Shown here: positions 50,903 through 60,014 of the stretch, piece after piece
Position numbering within the stretch: position 1 is the first letter of the stretch
Layout of the letters: each line of letters starts with the position of its first letter
Assembly: GCA_035566015.1 (NCBI GenBank)
Contig: DATMRS010000004.1
Location: forward strand, 124,001-188,000
Reading direction: 5' to 3'
DNA length: 64,000 bases
Source: DATMRS01 sp035566015
GTDB taxonomy: Bacteria > Pseudomonadota > Alphaproteobacteria > Sphingomonadales > Sphingomonadaceae
Notes under the pieces: model-generated
What the model was told of the DNA's origin: nothing
Database searches by the model: none
What the model saw: the letters and a program-made list of their open reading frames with translations, nothing else
Program-made: the position numbers and the translations under genes

Positions 50903-52365
50903 CTGACGCACCCCGTACACTCTATGAAAAAATCTGGGACGCCCATGTCGTCGAGCGCCGCGATGACGGGACATGCCTCCTCTATGTCGACCGCCATCTC
51001 GTCCATGAGGTGACGAGCCCGCAGGCGTTCGAGGCGCTGCGCCTCGCCGGCCGCAAGGTGCGCCGGCCCGATCTGACGCTCGCCGTGCCGGACCATAATC
51101 TGCCGACGACCGCGCGTCGTCGCGCGGACGGCAGCCGCGTGCCGATCGCCGATCCGGCCTCGGCGCAGCAGCTTGCCGCGCTGGAGCGCAACGCACCTGA
51201 GTTCGGCATCCGCTATTTCGACGAGTCGGCGCCCGAGCAGGGCATCGTCCATGTCATCGGGCCCGAGCAGGGCTTCTCGCTGCCCGGCACGACGATCGTG
51301 TGCGGCGACAGCCATACCGCCGCGCATGGCGGCCTGGGCGCGCTGGCGTTCGGGATCGGCACGTCGGAGGTGGAGCATGTGCTCGCCACGCAGACATTGC
51401 AGCTCACCCGGTCGAAGACGATGGAAGTGCGCGTCGACGGCACGCTCGGCCCGGGCGTGACACCGAAGGACGTGATCCTGGCGATCATCGGCAAGATCGG
51501 CGCGGCCGGCGGCAACGGCTATGTCATCGAATATACCGGTTCCGTCTTCCGCGACATGTCGATCGAAGGGCGGCTGACCGTCTCCAACATGTCGATCGAG
51601 GCGGGCGCGCGCGCCGGCCTGATCGCGCCCGACGAGAAGACCTATGCCTATCTGAAGGGCCGCCCGATGGCGCCGCAGGGGGCGGATTGGGACAAGGCGC
51701 TGGCTTGGTGGAAGACTCTGCCGACCGATCCGGGTGCGCGCTACGATCGGGTGGTGACGCTCGACGCGGCCGAGATCGCGCCGACGTTGACCTGGGGGAC
51801 GAGCCCCGAGGATGTCGTGCCGATCACCGGTGTCGTTCCCGATCCGATGAGCTTCGCTGATCCTTCAAAGCAGGAAGCGGCGAAAAAGTCGCTCGCATAT
51901 ATGGGGCTCGAACCCGGCACGCGGATGCAGGACGTCATGGTGGAGAATATCTTCATCGGATCGTGCACCAATAGCCGGATCGAGGATCTGCGCGCGGCGG
52001 CCGCAATCGCCAAGGGGCGGCATATCGCGTCCAACATCCGGCAGGCCCTGGTCGTCCCCGGTTCGGGACTGGTCAAGCGGCAGGCGGAGGCCGAAGGGCT
52101 CGACCGCATCTTTCTCGACGCCGGTTTCGAATGGCGCGAGCCGGGCTGCTCGATGTGCCTCGGCATGAATCCCGACAAGGTGCCGCCGGGTGAGCGCTGT
52201 GCGTCCACATCGAACCGCAACTTTGTCGGCAGGCAGGGGCCGGGCGCGCGCACGCATCTCGTCTCGCCGGCGATGGCGGCGGCGGCGGCGGTGACGGGGC
52301 GCCTCACCGACGTGCGCGAATTCATGGCGGCGGAAACGCGCGAACTGGCGGGGGAAGGGGCATGA
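50899..52365 (+). CDS. leuC: 3-isopropylmalate dehydratase large subunit
   Basis: Leucine biosynthesis: isomerises 2-isopropylmalate with LeuD. The 488-residue aconitase-fold protein keeps the three [4Fe-4S] cysteines (GSCTNSR near 352, and CSMCLGMN near 413-420). It has PDHNLPTT near 64 and GDSHTAAHGGLGALAFGIGTSE near 134. ATG 50899 overlaps the hydrolase stop, and its own stop overlaps a 38-residue ORF that leads to leuD. Confidence 0.97.
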   Translation: MTDAPRTLYEKIWDAHVVERRDDGTCLLYVDRHLVHEVTSPQAFEALRLAGRKVRRPDLTLAVPDHNLPTTARRRADGSRVPIADPASAQQLAALERNAPEFGIRYFDESAPEQGIVHVIGPEQGFSLPGTTIVCGDSHTAAHGGLGALAFGIGTSEVEHVLATQTLQLTRSKTMEVRVDGTLGPGVTPKDVILAIIGKIGAAGGNGYVIEYTGSVFRDMSIEGRLTVSNMSIEAGARAGLIAPDEKTYAYLKGRPMAPQGADWDKALAWWKTLPTDPGARYDRVVTLDAAEIAPTLTWGTSPEDVVPITGVVPDPMSFADPSKQEAAKKSLAYMGLEPGTRMQDVMVENIFIGSCTNSRIEDLRAAAAIAKGRHIASNIRQALVVPGSGLVKRQAEAEGLDRIFLDAGFEWREPGCSMCLGMNPDKVPPGERCASTSNRNFVGRQGPGARTHLVSPAMAAAAAVTGRLTDVREFMAAETRELAGEGA

Positions 52366-52478
52366 AGGCCGTGCTGTTGGTGCTGCTCGCAGGGGCGGCG
52401 ATCGCGGGGATAGCGGCGATAACCGCCTCGCCGCCGCGCGCCTCGGCCAATCCGCCGATAACACCGGGAGCGAAGTGA
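52362..52478 (+). CDS. 38-residue secretory/membrane peptide between leuC and leuD
   Basis: Small frame with ATG 52362 overlapping the leuC stop (ATGA) and its stop overlapping the leuD ATG (TGATG). A GGGGAAGGGG ribosome site lies upstream. The peptide is KAVLLVLLAGAAIAGIAAI, then a short Pro/Ser/Ala-rich tail, i.e. one hydrophobic helix like a signal peptide or membrane anchor. Coupling on both sides favours real translation. Its role is unknown: it may only relay ribosomes to leuD or be a small membrane protein. Confidence 0.6.
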   Translation: MKAVLLVLLAGAAIAGIAAITASPPRASANPPITPGAK

Positions 52479-53071
52479 TGGAGTCGATTCGCGCCGTATC
52501 GGGGCGCGCCTATCCGCTGGGCCGCAAGAATGTGGATACCGATGTCATCATCCCCGCCGAATATCTGAAGACGATCACCCGCAAGGGGCTGGGCGTCGGC
52601 GCGTTCGAGACGATCCGGGCCGAACCGGGCAATGTGTTCGACGATCCGGCCTATGTCGGCGCGCCGATCATCATCGCGGGTGATAATTTCGGCTGCGGAT
52701 CGAGCCGCGAGCATGCCGCCTGGGCGCTCAACGACATGGGCGTCAAGGCGGTGATCGCGCCGAGCTTCTCCGATATCTTTTCGGGCAACGCCTTCAAGAA
52801 CGGCATCGTCACGGTGGTGCTGCCGCAGGCGGCCGTCGATCGGCTGCTGGAGGTGGCGAAGACCGATCCGATCACGATCGATCTCGAAACGAAGACGGTG
52901 ACGACGCCGTTTCAGGATCGGTTCTCGTTCGAGATGGACCCGTTCCGCCGCGATTGCCTGATGCAGGGCTTGGACGAAATCGGCCTGACGCTGGCGCGCG
53001 ACGCGGCGATTTCCCGCTTCGAGACGGGAATGGCCGAGGCGCGGCCGTGGCTTGCGGAGGCGACGGCCTGA
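52478..53071 (+). CDS. leuD: 3-isopropylmalate dehydratase small subunit
   Basis: Partner of LeuC. The 197-residue swivel-domain protein has GRAYPLGRKNVDTDVIIPAEYLKTITR near 9-35, the diagnostic DNFGCGSSREHAAWAL near 67-82, APSFSDIFSGNAFKNGIV near 95, and FRRDCLMQGLDEIGLTL near 153. ATG 52478 overlaps the small ORF's stop. leuB, often next, is not in the window. Confidence 0.97.
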   Translation: MESIRAVSGRAYPLGRKNVDTDVIIPAEYLKTITRKGLGVGAFETIRAEPGNVFDDPAYVGAPIIIAGDNFGCGSSREHAAWALNDMGVKAVIAPSFSDIFSGNAFKNGIVTVVLPQAAVDRLLEVAKTDPITIDLETKTVTTPFQDRFSFEMDPFRRDCLMQGLDEIGLTLARDAAISRFETGMAEARPWLAEATA

Positions 53072-53161
53072 TATCATGCCCGCGCGCGTTGCTTCGCGGC
53101 GTGCGCTTGCCTATCTGATGAACGAGACAGCAATTCGGCTGTTACCCGGAGACTCGCCCCC

Positions 53162-53485
53162 ATGACGACATTCGATGAACGCGAGCGTGGCTTCGAGCAG
53201 AAGTTCGCCCACGATCAGGATATGGCCTTCCGCGTCACCGCGCGTCGCAACCGGCTCATCGGCGCCTGGGCCGCGGAACTGATGGGCCTCACCGCCGAAG
53301 AGACCGATGCCTATGCCAAGGCGGTGGTTCAGGCCGATTTCGAGGAAGCGGGCGATGAGGATGTCATCCGCAAATTGCTCGGCGATCTCACCTCGGCGGG
53401 CGTTACCGTCGACGATTCCCGCATTCGCGCCGCGCTCGAGGAAAAGACGATCGAGGCGCGCCGGCAGCTCCTGGAGGCCAAGTAG
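53162..53485 (+). CDS. F1-ATPase inhibitor zeta-type protein (DUF1476)
   Basis: 107-residue protein: FDERERGFEQKFAHDQDMAFRVTARRNRLIGAWAAELMG, then VVQADFEEAGDEDVIRKLLGDL and a C-terminal helix. It matches the alphaproteobacterial DUF1476 family, whose Paracoccus member is the zeta subunit inhibiting the F1F0-ATPase through its N-terminal segment. The conserved start (ERERGFEQKFAHD) is intact. ATG 53162. It lies away from atp genes, as elsewhere in the class, ahead of bolA and grxD. Confidence 0.88.
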   Translation: MTTFDERERGFEQKFAHDQDMAFRVTARRNRLIGAWAAELMGLTAEETDAYAKAVVQADFEEAGDEDVIRKLLGDLTSAGVTVDDSRIRAALEEKTIEARRQLLEAK

Positions 53486-53490
53486 TCGTC

Positions 53491-53724
53491 ATGGCGATGG
53501 CCGCGGCCGATATCGAGGCGCTGATCCGGGCCGCCATTCCCGATGCGGCGGTCGAAGTGACCGATCTGGCGGGCGATGGCGATCATTATGCCGCGCGCGT
53601 GACGAGCGAGAGCTTTCGCGGCCTGCCGCGCGTGCGCCAGCATCAACGCGTCTATGAGGCGCTTGGCGGCCGCATGGGCGGGGCGCTCCATGCGCTCCAG
53701 CTCACCACCGCCACGCCCGATTGA
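53491..53724 (+). CDS. BolA family protein
   Basis: 77-residue protein with the BolA fold: IEALIRAAIPDAAVEVTDLAGDGDHYAARVTSESFRGLPRVRQHQRVYEALGGRMGGALHALQLTT. BolA proteins pair with monothiol glutaredoxins to handle [2Fe-2S] clusters, and the next gene is exactly such a glutaredoxin. It lies five bases after the DUF1476 gene, so the three are likely co-transcribed. The conserved invariant His is present (QHQRVYEAL). Confidence 0.93.
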   Translation: MAMAAADIEALIRAAIPDAAVEVTDLAGDGDHYAARVTSESFRGLPRVRQHQRVYEALGGRMGGALHALQLTTATPD

Positions 53725-53738
53725 GGAGTGCTCGAACG

Positions 53739-54071
53739 ATGACAGACGACACACAGGCCCGTATCTCGGAAGCGGTCAAGGCCGCCGACGTGTTGCTGTT
53801 CATGAAAGGCACGCCGCTCTTTCCGCAATGCGGCTTCTCCAGCCGGGCGGTGGCGATACTCGATCATCTCGGCGTCGATTATGCGACGATCGACGTGCTC
53901 CAGGACCAGGCGATCCGGCAGGGCATCAAGCAATATTCCGACTGGCCGACGATCCCGCAGCTCTATGTGAAGGGCGAGTTCGTCGGCGGATCGGACATCA
54001 TGATGGAAATGTACGAAGCCGGCGAGCTGGCCGAGCTGTTCGAGTCGAAAGGCGTCGCCCGCAGCGCCTGA
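53739..54071 (+). CDS. grxD: Monothiol glutaredoxin (Grx4/GrxD family)
   Basis: 110-residue CGFS-type glutaredoxin carrying [2Fe-2S] clusters. It has VLLFMKGTPLFPQCGFSSRAVAILD near 22-46, SDWPTIPQLYVKGEFVGGSDIMMEMYEAGEL near 69-99, and the WPTIP glutathione site. ATG 53739 has GAGGAG. Together with the preceding bolA gene it makes the standard iron-sulfur trafficking pair. Confidence 0.96.
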   Translation: MTDDTQARISEAVKAADVLLFMKGTPLFPQCGFSSRAVAILDHLGVDYATIDVLQDQAIRQGIKQYSDWPTIPQLYVKGEFVGGSDIMMEMYEAGELAELFESKGVARSA

Positions 54072-54123
54072 CGCTCGGGCGGGACCTTGTCTGACCGCTA
54101 TGTTCGTGCCCGCATGACGCGCC

Positions 54124-55089
54124 CTAGGACGCGCCATATTTCCTGTTCCACGGCTCCGCGCCAAGCTCGTCGAAGCGGCGGAGCGCGCGGGCCTTGCCGA
54201 GGCGCAGCATCGCCCATTGGTAGCGGCGCAGATAACGCCTGAACTCCGGCTCGTTCAGCCTCTCCTGCCGCTCGATCATCGCCTTCACATAGCCCGTCAG
54301 CATCGCCAGCCCGCCGACAATGCGCGGGCGGAAGCGGGCGCGGTTGAGCGCGGTGGCGAGGACGAAGACGGGTGAGGAGCCCATGAACCAGTGGCCGCGC
54401 CCCCAGCGTTGACGGCCGGTGATGATTCCCCGGTCGCTCGACCCCATCGGCCTCAGATGCAGGAAGCGCAAATCCTCCCGGTCGGTGGAGAAGGCTTTCC
54501 AGCCCGTCATCCGCGCCTTGTAGCAATCGATCCCGTCCCACAGCACGCCGCGCACCAGCCCGCCGATGTCGCGGAAACAGGCGGTGCGCCAGAATTTGGT
54601 CATGCCGAGCGAGACATCGTCGCCGATCTGCTCGCTGATGAGTTCGCCCGCGAAGCTTTTGTCGCGATTGGCCGGGCCGGGGAAATAAGCCTTGCCCGAA
54701 ACGGTGCCGATGCGAGGATCGGCCTCCATCATCTCGATCAGCCCCTCGAAGTAGCGGGGCGGCAGATCGAGATCCATGTCGAGCTTGCCAAGATAGGCAT
54801 AGTCCGCCTGATCGATCGTATCGAGGCCGACATAGAAAGCCTCGACGACGCCGCCGCCGACGCGACGGCCATGGCCGTGATCGCGCTGCACGATCGAGAT
54901 GAAGGGAAAACGCGCGGCATATTCGGCGAGGATGCGGGGCGTGTCGTCGGTCGATCCGTCATCCACGATCACCCATTTCGCGGGTGGCACCGTCTGCGAC
55001 ACGACCGAATCGAGCGTGCGGCGCATGAACTCCGCTTCGTCCCGCACCGGGGTGACGAGGCAATAGCGCCGTGAGGGTGTTTCCGTCAT
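54124..55089 (-). CDS. GT2-family glycosyltransferase
   Basis: 321-residue cytoplasmic sugar transferase with a GT-A fold: YCLVTPVRDEAEFMRRTLDSVVSQTVPPAKWVIVDDGSTDDTP at 9-51 and the metal-binding LGKLDMDLDLPPRYFE near 100-115. A roughly 100-residue C-terminal extension carries no membrane span. It overlaps the upstream GT4 gene by four bases, so they act as a pair. The acceptor is unknown; exopolysaccharide or glycosphingolipid are possible. Confidence 0.9.
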   Translation of the reverse strand: MTETPSRRYCLVTPVRDEAEFMRRTLDSVVSQTVPPAKWVIVDDGSTDDTPRILAEYAARFPFISIVQRDHGHGRRVGGGVVEAFYVGLDTIDQADYAYLGKLDMDLDLPPRYFEGLIEMMEADPRIGTVSGKAYFPGPANRDKSFAGELISEQIGDDVSLGMTKFWRTACFRDIGGLVRGVLWDGIDCYKARMTGWKAFSTDREDLRFLHLRPMGSSDRGIITGRQRWGRGHWFMGSSPVFVLATALNRARFRPRIVGGLAMLTGYVKAMIERQERLNEPEFRRYLRRYQWAMLRLGKARALRRFDELGAEPWNRKYGAS

Positions 55090-56291
55090 GGATTGATCCC
55101 GTTAAGGTGCGCGACAAGTTCGGGGCCGTTGCGCCGCGCGTCATGCGCCGCGACCACGCGCTCGCGCCCCACAGCCCCCATCTGCGCGAGCGTTTCGGGG
55201 GAGGCGGTGAGCGCCGCGATCATCGCGTCGACCAGCGGATCGACCGTGCCCGCCGGGATCAGCCAGCCGCAACGCGTGTCCACCAGCTCGGGCGTGCCCG
55301 CGATCGCGCTGGCGATGACGGGGCGTTCGAGCGCCAGCGCCTCCATGATGACGACCGGCAGTCCCTCGCCAAAGCTGGGCAGCACGAAGGCGCGCGATTC
55401 AAGAAGATGGCGGCGCACCGTCGCGGCGTCGCAATTGCCGGCGAGCGTAATCCGGTTGCCCAGCCCGGCGGCGGTGATCGCCTGCTCGATCTCGCCGCGC
55501 AATTCGCCGTCGCCGCAGATCGTCAGGTGGAAATCATGGCCGCGCGCCGCGACGATCGCCGCCGCCTCGATCAGCAGCGGCAGGCCCTTTTGGGCGCTGA
55601 GCCGGCAGACGGTGACGAGGCGCGGCGCGGCGGGTGGGGGGACGATGTCGTCGCCGCGCGCTAGGAAGGCGTCGTCGACGCCGCAGCGGACCACCCTGAT
55701 CTTCGGCCAATGTTTGGGCGCGCTCCAGCGCATCGCCTGACTGCGGCCGAAATGGCTGATCGTCACCACCATCCGGGCCTCGGCCACCTTGCCGCCGAGG
55801 TCGAGCGCCTGCGGCTCGTCAAACTCCTTCGGCCCGTGGATCGTGAAGCTGTAGGGTGGCCCGCCCAGCCTTCGGGTCAGCCGCGCCACCGCCGCCGGAT
55901 TGGTGCCGAAATGGGCATGGAGATGCTCGATCCCGTGCGCCGATAGCCGCCGCCGCAGCCAGCACGCCTCGACCAGATAGGCAAGGTGACGGATGACACG
56001 CCCCGGCGCGCCTCCCGACATGGAAAGCGTAACGCGCAGCGCACCGAAGAAGCGAGCGGGGCGGGTGAGGGCGGTCAGCGCGGTCGCCCAGAGGAGCGTC
56101 ACCGCGCCTTGCCGGAGGATGACGGTCGTGCGTTCCAGTTCCGCCTTGTCGGCAGCATCGGCGACGGGGCCGCCGGGACGGATCGAATAACGCTCGACCG
56201 GGTCGCCTGCCATCTCGATCGCCAGTATCTCGCGGCGGATGAAGCTGTGGCTGACGGCGGGATAGCGGTTGGTGAGATAGGCGAGCCGCAT
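55086..56291 (-). CDS. GT4-family glycosyltransferase
   Basis: 401-residue GT-B enzyme: RLAYLTNRYPAVSHSFIRREI at the start, HLHAHFGTNPAAVARLTRRL near 120-139, the donor-binding VCRLSAQKGLPLLIEAA near 230, and the retaining-enzyme motif SFGEGLPVVIMEALALERPVIAS with its Glu-x7-Glu pair near 310. ATG 56291 has AGGG upstream; GTG 56297 is possible. It is coupled with the GT2 gene downstream (ATGA). Substrate is not known. Confidence 0.9.
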   Translation of the reverse strand: MRLAYLTNRYPAVSHSFIRREILAIEMAGDPVERYSIRPGGPVADAADKAELERTTVILRQGAVTLLWATALTALTRPARFFGALRVTLSMSGGAPGRVIRHLAYLVEACWLRRRLSAHGIEHLHAHFGTNPAAVARLTRRLGGPPYSFTIHGPKEFDEPQALDLGGKVAEARMVVTISHFGRSQAMRWSAPKHWPKIRVVRCGVDDAFLARGDDIVPPPAAPRLVTVCRLSAQKGLPLLIEAAAIVAARGHDFHLTICGDGELRGEIEQAITAAGLGNRITLAGNCDAATVRRHLLESRAFVLPSFGEGLPVVIMEALALERPVIASAIAGTPELVDTRCGWLIPAGTVDPLVDAMIAALTASPETLAQMGAVGRERVVAAHDARRNGPELVAHLNGINP

Positions 56292-56386
56292 CGTCACCCT
56301 GCCTCCCCGCTAACGATCGCTATCGGCACATCATTTCCCCCGTTCGGCGCCGTCATAGGCGAAAGCATAGGCGCGGCGCTATCGCT

Positions 56387-58525
56387 TCATTGCGCCGCCT
56401 TCACTATCGCCGCCCAGCCTGCCTCGTCGATCACCTCGATACCGAGTTCGGCCGCTTTCTTGAGTTTCGATCCCGCGCCCGGCCCCGCGACCACCAGATC
56501 GGTTTTCGCCGAAACCGATCCCGCCGCCTTCGCGCCCAGCGCCTCGGCCTGCGCCTTGGCCTCGTCACGCGACATGGTTTCAAGACTGCCGGTGAACACC
56601 ACCGTCTTGCCGGTGACGGACGAGGCGCGGGTTTCGTGGATCACATCCTCGGGCGCCACGTTCGCGGCGAGGATCGCGTCCACCACCTCGCGATTGTGCG
56701 GCTCTTCGAAGAAGTCGAGCAGCGCGTTCGCGATCTCGGGGCCTATGCCGGCAGTATCGATCGCGGCGACCACCGCCTTGTTCCGGCGCAGCGCGAACTT
56801 GCGCTCCGGCTCGGCCGGCGTCGGCTGGATCGCCGCGCGTTCCTCCACCGCGGTTTCCAGCGTCTTGCGGAGAGTGTCCCAGGAGCGATAGCGCCGCGCC
56901 AGATCGCGCGCGGTCACTTCGCCGACATGGCGGATGCCGAGCGCGAACAGGAAACGATCGAGCGGCGGCTGCCGCCGCGCGTCGATCGCGGCGAGCAGAT
57001 TGTCGACCGAGGTTTCGGCCCAACGCTCGCGCTCCAGCAGCACGTCGCGCTTCTCGTGCAGGCGGAAAATGTCGGCGGGCGAGCGGATGATGCCGTCCTT
57101 GAAGAAGCTCTCGATATGCGTCAGCCCCAGCCCTTCGATGTCGAGCGCGCGGCGGCTGACGAAATGGCGCAGCCGCTCCACCCGCTGCGCCGGGCAGATC
57201 AGCCCGCCGGTGCAGCGGACATCGACCTCGCCTTCCTCACGCACGGCTTCCGAGCCGCATTCGGGGCAGGTGTCGGGAAAGACATAAGACTCGCCGGATT
57301 CGTTCCGGCTCAGATTTTCGACGATCTGCGGGATTACGTCGCCGGCGCGTTGCACCACCACCCGGTCGCCGGGGCGCACGCCCAGCCGCGCGATCTCGTC
57401 GGCATTGTGCAGCGTTGCGTTGGTGACGGTGACGCCGCCGACGGTGATCGGCTCCAGACGCGCGACGGGGGTGAGCTTGCCCGTGCGGCCCACCTGTATC
57501 TCGATCGCGTTCAGCGTCGTCTGCGCACGCTCGGGCGGGAATTTGTGTGCCAGCGCCCAGCGCGGCGCGCGCGCCACCTGCCCGAGGCGGGCTTGCCAGT
57601 CGATCCGGTTCACCTTGTAGACGACGCCGTCGATATCGAACGGCAGGTCCGCGCGCCGCGCCTCGATCGCGCGATAATGGGCCAGCAACGCTTCGGGTGT
57701 CTCGAAGCGTTGGAGATCGGCGGAGACGGGCACGCCCCAATCGGCGATCGCCTGCATCACCGCGCTTTGCGTCTCGCCGGGCAGCGCCGACGTCTCGCCC
57801 CAGCCATGCGCGAGGAAGCGCAGCGGCCGCGATGCCGTGACCGCCGCATCCTTCTGGCGGAGCGAGCCGGCGGCGGCGTTGCGGGGATTGGCGAACTGCC
57901 GCGCCTTGCTCTCGTCGCCCAGCTCGGCGGCGGCTCCACGCAGCCGCCGGTTGAGCGCCATGAAATCGGCCTTGGCCATATAGACCTCGCCGCGAATCTC
58001 GAAGATGGCGGGGGCGTCGCCGGCAAGCCGCTGCGGTATGTCCGCGATCGTCGCGACATTGGCGGTCACGTCTTCGCCCACCGCCCCGTCGCCGCGCGTC
58101 GTCGCCTGGACAAGGCGACCTTCGTCGTAGCGCAGGGAGCAGGAGAGCCCGTCGATCTTGGGCTCGGCGGTGACGGCCAGCGTCTCCTCGTCGCCCAGTT
58201 TGAGGAAGCGGCGGACGCGGCCGAGAAAGTCGGTGACATCCTCGTCCGAAAAGCCGTTATCGAGGCTGAGCATCGGCCGCGCGTGCGCCACCTTGGCGAG
58301 ATGGCCCGAAGGCGCGGCGCCGACGATCCGGCTGGGTGAATCGGCGCGGACCAGATCGGGATGCGCGGCCTCCAGCTCGGCATTGCGGCGCATCAGCGCG
58401 TCGAAGTCGGCATCCGAAATCTCGGGTGCATCCTCGCCATGATAGAGCGCGTTGTGGCGCGCGATCTCGTGCGCGAGCCAGGCAAGCTCGTCGGCGGGGT
58501 TCTCGAAACGGTCGGGCGCGGTCAT
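56387..58525 (-). CDS. ligA: NAD-dependent DNA ligase
   Basis: Seals nicks in replication and repair. The 712-residue enzyme has an Ia domain and the adenylation domain with nucleophile Lys123 in AEPKIDGLSCSLRY. Further on are GVVYKVNRIDWQ, the OB fold, the four-Cys zinc finger (CPECG ... CTGGLICPAQ near 424-447), HhH repeats, and a C-terminal BRCT domain (GKTVVFTGSLETMSRDEAKAQAEALGAK). ATG 58525; the gene stands alone between the GT pair and an MFS gene. Confidence 0.98.
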   Translation of the reverse strand: MTAPDRFENPADELAWLAHEIARHNALYHGEDAPEISDADFDALMRRNAELEAAHPDLVRADSPSRIVGAAPSGHLAKVAHARPMLSLDNGFSDEDVTDFLGRVRRFLKLGDEETLAVTAEPKIDGLSCSLRYDEGRLVQATTRGDGAVGEDVTANVATIADIPQRLAGDAPAIFEIRGEVYMAKADFMALNRRLRGAAAELGDESKARQFANPRNAAAGSLRQKDAAVTASRPLRFLAHGWGETSALPGETQSAVMQAIADWGVPVSADLQRFETPEALLAHYRAIEARRADLPFDIDGVVYKVNRIDWQARLGQVARAPRWALAHKFPPERAQTTLNAIEIQVGRTGKLTPVARLEPITVGGVTVTNATLHNADEIARLGVRPGDRVVVQRAGDVIPQIVENLSRNESGESYVFPDTCPECGSEAVREEGEVDVRCTGGLICPAQRVERLRHFVSRRALDIEGLGLTHIESFFKDGIIRSPADIFRLHEKRDVLLERERWAETSVDNLLAAIDARRQPPLDRFLFALGIRHVGEVTARDLARRYRSWDTLRKTLETAVEERAAIQPTPAEPERKFALRRNKAVVAAIDTAGIGPEIANALLDFFEEPHNREVVDAILAANVAPEDVIHETRASSVTGKTVVFTGSLETMSRDEAKAQAEALGAKAAGSVSAKTDLVVAGPGAGSKLKKAAELGIEVIDEAGWAAIVKAAQ

Positions 58526-58556
58526 GCACTACCGCTAGGCAAGCCGCGTGAACGGA

Positions 58557-59810
58557 TCAAGGGAGCGCGGCGCGTCGCCGCGAGGGCGCGGTTTCGCGCA
58601 AGCCCATCGCAACAATCCCGGCGACGAGCGCCAGCCCGACCATGATCCACAGCGGCGCCGCGAGGCCGACATTGTCCGCCGCGAAACCCGCGATGAAGGG
58701 CGCGAGCACCCCGCCCAGCACCTCGCTCGCCCCCATGCAGAGGCCGAGAACGGTGGCCGCGTGGCGCGGATCGACGCTCTCCGAAGGGACCGTGGCCATG
58801 AACAGCGGAAAGATGCCGTTGACGCCCCAGCCGACGAAGAAGATTGCCGCCAATATCCAGAGCGAGCCGCCGAAATACATCGCGCCCAGCGGGAGGATCA
58901 TGCCGATGAAGGGCATGGCGATCATCACCGGGCGGCGGCCGATCCGGTCCGACAAGCCCGAAATCGCGAAGCTGCCGATCGTCGCCGATATGCCGAGCGT
59001 TCCCATCAGCCAGCCCATCGCATCGGGCGACAGCTTGCGGACATTGGTGAGATAGAGCGGCATGAACGCCCAGCACGTCACGAGATAGGCGACGAGTAAT
59101 ATGCCGAGCACGACGCAGATCAGGATATTCCGCTCCTTCAGCGCATCGACCATCGTGTAGCGTTCGTCGCTCGCCGCCAGGACGGGGCGGGGCGGGGGCG
59201 CCTGTTCGCGGATCAGCCACCAGAGCAGGCAGGCGGAGAGCAGCCCCGGAATACCGGCAAGGTAGAAGGCCGAGCGCCAGCCGAAGGACGTGGCGAACGC
59301 GACGAGCAGCACCGGCGCGACGAAGGAGCCCAGCAGGTTCGATCCGAAATTCTGCGCGATGCCTTGCGCGAGCCCACGCCGCTCCGGGCTGACGCCCTCG
59401 GCGACCATCGCATGGCTGATCGGCATCACTCCGCCCTCGGCAACCCCCATCAGCAGCCGCGCGCCGAGCAGCATCAGGAAAGAGGAGGCAATGCCCGTCA
59501 GGAAGGAGCAGACCGAAAAGCAGACGGTGGCCGCGATCAGCAGCAGCTTGCGCTTGCCGAGCGAATCCGAAAGCTTGCCCATCCCGAAGGCCGCGAGCGC
59601 CCAGGTGAGCGAGAGCGCCCCCGCGAGCAGGCCCACCTCGGTATTGCTGAGCTTCAGGTCCGGCTGGACGAAGGGCATCAGGAAATTGAGCGCGTTGCGA
59701 TCGAAGAAGACGATGCCGAAATTGAGACTCAGTAGCGCCACCAGCATCATCTGATAGCCGGTCGTCTGCGTTACGGCCCTGTCGGTTTGGGCCACCGCCG
59801 TTGCGTTCAT
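58557..59810 (-). CDS. MFS transporter (anion:cation symporter-like)
   Basis: 417-residue, 12-span secondary transporter. It has the motif-A loop FGMGKLSDSLGKRKLLL near 75-91 and its second-half copy AISGLSDRIGRRPVMIA near 280-296. There is a conserved membrane-embedded FFDRNALNFLMP near 40-51, as in the ACS (sugar-acid/organic anion) branch. ATG 59810 has GGAGG eight bases upstream; GTG 59816 is the alternative. The substrate cannot be read. It sits 31 bases upstream of ligA and could read into it. Confidence 0.88.
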   Translation of the reverse strand: MNATAVAQTDRAVTQTTGYQMMLVALLSLNFGIVFFDRNALNFLMPFVQPDLKLSNTEVGLLAGALSLTWALAAFGMGKLSDSLGKRKLLLIAATVCFSVCSFLTGIASSFLMLLGARLLMGVAEGGVMPISHAMVAEGVSPERRGLAQGIAQNFGSNLLGSFVAPVLLVAFATSFGWRSAFYLAGIPGLLSACLLWWLIREQAPPPRPVLAASDERYTMVDALKERNILICVVLGILLVAYLVTCWAFMPLYLTNVRKLSPDAMGWLMGTLGISATIGSFAISGLSDRIGRRPVMIAMPFIGMILPLGAMYFGGSLWILAAIFFVGWGVNGIFPLFMATVPSESVDPRHAATVLGLCMGASEVLGGVLAPFIAGFAADNVGLAAPLWIMVGLALVAGIVAMGLRETAPSRRRAALP

Positions 59811-60014
59811 TCGCACCCCCTCCGTCGCCGCGTGCCTTGCTCTTTGGCTTCTTCAGCGCGTGCGTGAAGAGGCCGGCCGGTATCGCCGCGTTGTTCGCAC
59901 GCATCTTTGCCACAGCGGCGTGCAAGCACAAGAGGATCCGCCTGCCGTCGCCCTCTTGACACTCCTGCCTCTACATAGCGATCGATCGCGCGGAAGATTG
60001 AAGGACGAATCACC

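Noticed and set aside
56390..58339. 649-codon frame antisense to ligA
   Set aside because: ligA has all catalytic residues; the opposite frame shows only Arg/Gly/Asp repeats.
59956..59984. TTGACA upstream of the entericidin-like gene as a sigma-70 promoter
   Set aside because: The -35 box is perfect but no acceptable -10 lies 16-18 bases downstream.
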